Assembly (NCBI RefSeq): GCF_016859285.1
Contig: NC_053422.1
Location: forward strand, 13,442,501-13,506,500
Direction: 5' to 3'
DNA: 64,000 bases
DNA from: Xiphias gladius
Lineage: Eukaryota; Chordata; Actinopteri; Istiophoriformes; Xiphiidae
Part shown: one piece after another, positions 59,754-64,000 of the stretch
How the letters are laid out: each line of letters starts with the position of its first letter
How positions within the stretch are numbered: position 1 is the first letter of the stretch
Notes under the pieces: model-generated
What the model was told of the DNA's origin: nothing
The model's input: the letters and a program-made list of their open reading frames with translations, nothing else
The model's database searches: none
Translations under genes and position numbers: made by a program

Positions 59754-62494
59754 CTAAACTCCCTCACCAGCTCTGTTGATTTGGTTAATCCCTTCTCCGG
59801 AGCTGCTCTTCAGGCCGGAGGAAAACATGCCTCGATACATGGCCTTCTCTTTTTGCAACTCCCGATTCAGTTTTTCCTCAGCCCTTTGCAGGTGCTTCCT
59901 CACATTTGCATCTGCAACAGAAAAATGAAGTTTTGTTCTGGGAAGGTATATTTCAAATATGTAGGAGAAGGCTGAGAGAGAATCTGCAATACCTACAGTA
60001 TGCTAGAGGTCTTACATGTATGGATTTGACTTGTCCAGCAATTATTTGACAGAGCCAACTGTCCTTTAGATAACTGCATGAAGTGCAAAATGTCACATAC
60101 TTGGTCTTGCCAAAATGAAAAGAAAATTAACAAACTGATTGTGATAAATTAGTCCATGAAATAAAAATACAGAGTGCAATTTGGTCTTTGTGAGCTCTGA
60201 ATTTGCAGAGTGTCAATCATTTTATCTGAAAGACCTTTAATACGGACAATTTAAGTTGCATCTCATTTGATTAATTGCTGACGGCGATAACTCGTTAATG
60301 AGCTTTACAGGTGATAGGAAGATTTTGTTACTTTGGATAGAGCCAGGTTAGCTGTTTCACGTCTTTATGCTAAGCTAACTGGCTGTAGCTATTTAACAGA
60401 CACTAAGAAGAGAGTGGTATCGCACCTCTCATCTAAGTTTTGGCAAAAAAGCATATAAGCATATTTCCCAAAAATGTCAAACGACAATTTCTTTAAGTTC
60501 AATAAAGATATCATGCTCCGTTAGTTGGTGGATGTCATTACAAAAAAAAAACAACTTTTTTTTCCCTCTTAGGGTAATTTGCTATATTAAGTGATATTAA
60601 ATATAAAACTAAATCAGGATCATTAGTAACAGTCTGTATACAGTAATTTTACTGAAGGCAGTCAGTTTTCACAAATAACAACCAATAGAGACTAAATACT
60701 CACTGGAGACAAATATCCTTCTAAAATGGTTTGGCTGTCTACACTGGACACTTCACAACCACATTTTTGGTGTCCGTCTCATGAACATCTGTCGACATAG
60801 CTGTCTATACAGGCCATGGAGCAGCTCGCATGTCTCAAGTCTGTTTTCCTCTAAAGTCCTGTTCATACCTGGCATTAAAATGCTTCTCCACATGCGTCTC
60901 GAGTAACCGCTTCTGATCAGATCTCACTTCCGCGCGCTCTATATGCAAATAAAAACGTACATCATTTCCGAAGAAGAAATCAAAACAATACAGAAGGGGT
61001 CTATTTGTTGGCGTGTTCCAGGCAAACCAAATTGCCCAAGATGTTTGACGCACTCACAATATATCTCTATGGGCTTTTCGAAATTTCCAGACGTTGTGGA
61101 CAAAGCCAGCTTTAATGATTTGTATGACTTGTATTTGTTTGCGAATGAGTAAATACTTCATCCACTTACACAGAGGAAATCAGTTGAGTAGGCGGTCCTT
61201 CAATTTTGCTTGGGCCATATTGGATTACACACTGCTAAAAGAATGTGGCGTATGCAGCCCAGCTCACCTCTGAATGCGGTCTGAGCGATGAGATCTCAAT
61301 GCTTAAATACTTAGTTATTGCATCCCCAAGACGCATGTTAATGTCAGGTACGAACAGGGCCTTAATGACTCATATAGCTACACTCATTCTGTATTGGACT
61401 TTGTGTGCTGCCAAAACACTTCTAGTGCACAACAGTACTGTGGCTGAATGCATACTGTTTGTCCTGCTTTCGCTACATGGCCAGTGAGAAATACAGAAAT
61501 ATCAAAATAAATGACTATTAATACAGAAAATAACCCAAGCCTCCTTTGGATGATCCTGATGAACTGGCTCTTTTCTTACCATTAGGCTGCTCTCTGCAGG
61601 CCTGGATGAGGTACTGTTTGGAAGTCTGTGCATCTCCCATCTCCAGAGCAGCTACTCCTGCCCTGTACAGTGCCTTGACATCGCCTGGTCGCCACTTCAG
61701 CACCCGCAGGCTGTACTCCCGCACACGAGCATAGTCAACACTCTGTCTCTGCAGCAAACAGGCTGAAAGAAATAGATACTGTATGTACATATATATTATA
61801 AAATACTATACTTACTGTATTTGGCTGCCAATTTCTATTGTAAGGCAATCAGTGAAAAAGATGCCTTATGAAGGATGGCACGTCCTTGGAGCTGCCCAAA
61901 ACTACAGAGGGATTGTTGGTTGGGCATGTTCACAGTGAAATGATTTTGCTAAGGACTCCATATAAAACTAGTGACTACAGGAAACTGCTTAACTGAATAG
62001 TTTTTTGAAGAGCTACTACTTGAATAGTTTTTAACGGAACAAGAGATGTATTTAAGTCAATTAACAGTATTTCCACTTGAGCTGGATATTCTAGTGCACT
62101 TTGCAATTTGCATGGTTGTGATGTTTTATCTACCAGCCAAGTTGTTATAGCAGTCCACTTGTGTGTTTCTCAGTGAAGCCTCCTGTTCAGGTGTGAGAGC
62201 AGGTCTCTCAGGTCCAAACCCTTTGATTGAAGTCATCACATCAGCGTCGAGGCCTCGGAGGATCAGCAGAGCACGGTGATAACGGCCAATGGCTGAGCGA
62301 ATGTTCTTCTCCCTGTAGAAAGCATTTCCTTCCGTTTTCATTTGTGCTGCTTCCTCTAGCAAAGACCAAACCGGCTTTGTGGAAGTCTGTCGGTGTCCAG
62401 AAACGCCTGGTTCTGCGGCTGCTGCCGCCGCTGCCCCCTGCACATCTGGCCTCTCCTCCCTTCCCGCAGCCTCCATTTCTGCAGCGGAGCTCAT
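59754..62494 (-). CDS. ttc9c: Tetratricopeptide repeat protein 9C
   Basis: Three coding exons keep frame on the minus strand: 62134-62494, 61580-61762, 59754-59911; 233 aa. The TPR region includes AAQMKTEGNAFYREKNIRSA, GRYHRALLILRGL, CYNNLAACLLQ, VREYSLRVLKWRPGDVKALY and NVRKHLQRAEEKL. The middle LTPEQEASLRNTQVDCYNNL matches TTC9C (LTPEQENILHTTQTDCYNNL) rather than TTC9 or TTC9B. Small TTC9 proteins resemble the TPR modules of FKBP co-chaperones; the function of TTC9C is poorly known. The start is the first ATG after an acceptor at 62498, so exon 1 is probably non-coding; strong donors at 63082 and 63189 are candidates. Compared with human (about 171 aa) there are about 45 extra N-terminal residues, including an Ala run, and an extra C-terminal tail. 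Confidence 0.93.
60270..60500. repeat. Repeat B partial copy in ttc9c intron 2
   Basis: Words CTTTATGCTAAGCTAACTGG and AGCATATTTCCCAAAAATGT and the end AATTTCTTTAAG match the right half of the element at 32436-32976. Confidence 0.65.
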
Positions 62495-62497
62495 GAG

Positions 62498-63240
62498 CTG
62501 GTAAAATGACAAACTTAACATGAATAAATGTTTTATGAAGCCAATAAAGAGCTTTACATACATACACAGACATCATTTCAAGCTCCTGCTGTACATTTAG
62601 TGCCTCACTCACCTAACATACTAAATTGATACCAATACCACGCTTGTTAAACAGACACTCAACTGATTTAACTGTCCACAAGGAGTACTTCATTGCCTCT
62701 GATAGCAGTTTCCACTTTCCAGATCATATACCGTTCCGTAGTCAGTCATTACAAAACTGATATCATAAACCATCCAGGACAATATAGTCATAATCTGCAC
62801 AAGCCCAAAAATACTGTTATTGAGCCTTATGATACCTTACAAATGATTGAGTGATGTCAATACGTTGCACTATCGGTAACTACCCCGAATTAGTTGGGAA
62901 AGACGTGGGGTCACTCCATCCCAGTCCGTAATGCTTAGGGTTACGCCGAGGATGGTGGATGATGGGCAATTATCCTTCATCAACATTTACCGGATTTTAA
63001 CAACACTCTGTACAGGAGCCCGTTAACGCTTTGTGGCTACAGCTAACCGAGCTAACGGGGCTATCAAGCTATCTTCACTTACCTCACTCACACTAGCTAA
63101 CGTTCGTTCAGTTCAGTTTATAATGTCCACACAGTTTAACAGCCTGGCAAATTAAAATGTGATGGCTAAAGTGTTATGCATCATCTCACCTTACAAACTA
63201 CCAGGAAGATAATCAACCGACAGCTAACTATTACTTCTCC
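62498..63240 (-). promoter_or_regulatory. ttc9c: ttc9c 5' region with candidate non-coding first exon
   Basis: On the minus strand two donor-like sites are strong: GAG|GTAAGTGAAG at 63082 and AAG|GTGAGATG at 63189. Either could end a non-coding exon 1 spliced to the acceptor at 62498. GCTAACG/GCTAGC words lie around 63040-63110. The promoter is inferred to lie between here and the LINE tail at 63283. Confidence 0.35.
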
Positions 63241-63282
63241 CCGTGGACAACCATTCTACTGCTGTTGGTCGCTTCCTTGTTG

Positions 63283-63339
63283 TTTTTTTTCTTCTTCTTC
63301 TTCTTCTTCTTCTTCGTCGTCGTCATCTTCTTCTTCTTT
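63283..63339 (-). repeat. (GAA)n tail of the LINE
   Basis: On the plus strand it is a T run followed by CTT repeats with a short GTC interruption. On the minus strand it reads as a GAA-rich 3' tail directly after the LINE 3' end, a usual tail type for fish non-LTR elements. Confidence 0.7.
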
Positions 63340-64000
63340 GGATTTTAACGTCAGGTTTCATCCTAAAGGTTGCGCTACTGACATCTTCTGGAGTTTTTTT
63401 TTAACTCCCATAGCGCCAAGTGTGTCAGACTGTCCTTCAACAATCCTGTTCTCAGTAGGAAGCTGACCAAGCATCTTCTGCCTTGTCCCTTACCACCACA
63501 CTCCAGTATGCTCTTCACTCTTGTCGGCCCTAATCTTGCCATTTCTTCCATCACTTCCTTTCTCTCTGCTACATATTTCCTGCAAGTAAAAAAAAACATT
63601 CCTTAGTTTCTGATACCTCGCAAACGTAACAAAAAAAACAGTTGTATGCTTCCCTACAATGTCAAGTGTACTGTTCAGATTATTGTGTGCTATCGCTAAC
63701 CTACTCATGATTGTCTCTTTTCTACTTCTCACGATACCAACTCTAATTTGAGTGGAATGCAAATGTCTTCGATCCCACTGCTCCTGCTGCCATTCTTTCC
63801 CTCTGATTTTCAGAGAGTAATGCTTGTGTCTATGTTTTCTTATTTTTAACAGCTTGTCTGGCTAGTTTGTCCGCTCTTTCATTACCTATAATGCCTGCAT
63901 GAGCTGGAACCCAAATGAATATGACCTTGGCGCCTTGTTTCCTTATTCTTGTGTGCACCCACCTTATTTCATAAAGTAAATCCTGACCGACTAAACTTTC
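63340..64000 (-). mobile_element. Non-LTR retrotransposon (LINE), 3' part with RNase H segment, cut by window edge
   Basis: The minus strand at 63855-64000 encodes GAKVIFIWVPAHAGI and GNERADKLARQAV, the hallmark of the RNase H domain found after the reverse transcriptase in I-clade-type LINEs (possibly the Nimbus group of fishes). Downstream, MSRLAIAHNNLNSTLDIVGK matches the usual segment that precedes the zinc-knuckle end of ORF2. The frame changes between the two parts, so this copy is decayed. The 5' part lies beyond 64000. It ends about 100 bp upstream of the presumed ttc9c first exon, in the same orientation. Confidence 0.75.

Noticed and set aside
1-64000. tRNA, rRNA, snoRNA or CRISPR features
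   Set aside because: I saw no cloverleaf with box A/B, no rRNA-like block and no spaced identical repeats. A covariance-model scan would be needed to exclude small RNAs in the introns.

Overview
The window looks like nuclear DNA of a ray-finned fish, most likely a percomorph teleost. It has intron-rich vertebrate genes with GT-AG splice sites, long 3' UTRs, AT-rich spacers, and several copies of short repeat families that I know from percomorph genomes. I found no prokaryotic operon, CRISPR array or phage, and no LTR or other virus-like element.

Layout from left to right: (1) the last two coding exons and 3' UTR of ganab (+), encoding glucosidase II alpha of the ER; (2) a complete 15-exon prpf39 (+), a U1 snRNP-associated splicing factor; (3) a complete 9-exon ubxn1 (-), a UBA/UBX adaptor of p97/VCP; (4) a repeat-rich spacer with a 95-bp inverted repeat just upstream of ehd1; (5) a complete 6-exon ehd1 (+), an endocytic-recycling dynamin-like ATPase with large introns; (6) a complete 4-exon LC3C-like gene (-), an Atg8-family autophagy protein; (7) a large, poorly described gene (+) with the exon plan and several signature motifs of the Dapper/Dact family, probably the fourth paralogue dact4, but without a recognisable leucine zipper or C-terminal PDZ-binding motif; (8) a complete ttc9c (-), a small TPR protein; (9) the 3' part of a non-LTR retrotransposon (LINE, -) at the right edge, with an RNase H segment and a (GAA)n tail.

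The order fits a known chromosomal block. In human, GANAB, UBXN1 and TTC9C lie close together at 11q12.3 and EHD1 at 11q13. DACT3 and EHD2 are neighbours at 19q13, so an EHD1-Dact pair here is what one expects from an ancient whole-genome-duplication paralogon. This supports the dact4 reading independently of the protein motifs. The genes are housekeeping, trafficking and signalling genes that share ancestry of position, not one pathway; a loose theme is ER quality control, p97, endosomes and autophagy.

Exon coordinates were derived by hand by matching reading frames to splice sites. For ganab (visible part), prpf39, ubxn1, ehd1, the LC3C-like gene and ttc9c every junction keeps the frame. 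The one unresolved place is in the Dact-like gene near 57,366-57,449, where the frame must change by an intron, a real frameshift or an assembly indel. I see no convincing new molecular system; the best leads are the Dact4-like gene, the inverted repeat next to ehd1, and several departures of conserved proteins from their family pattern.
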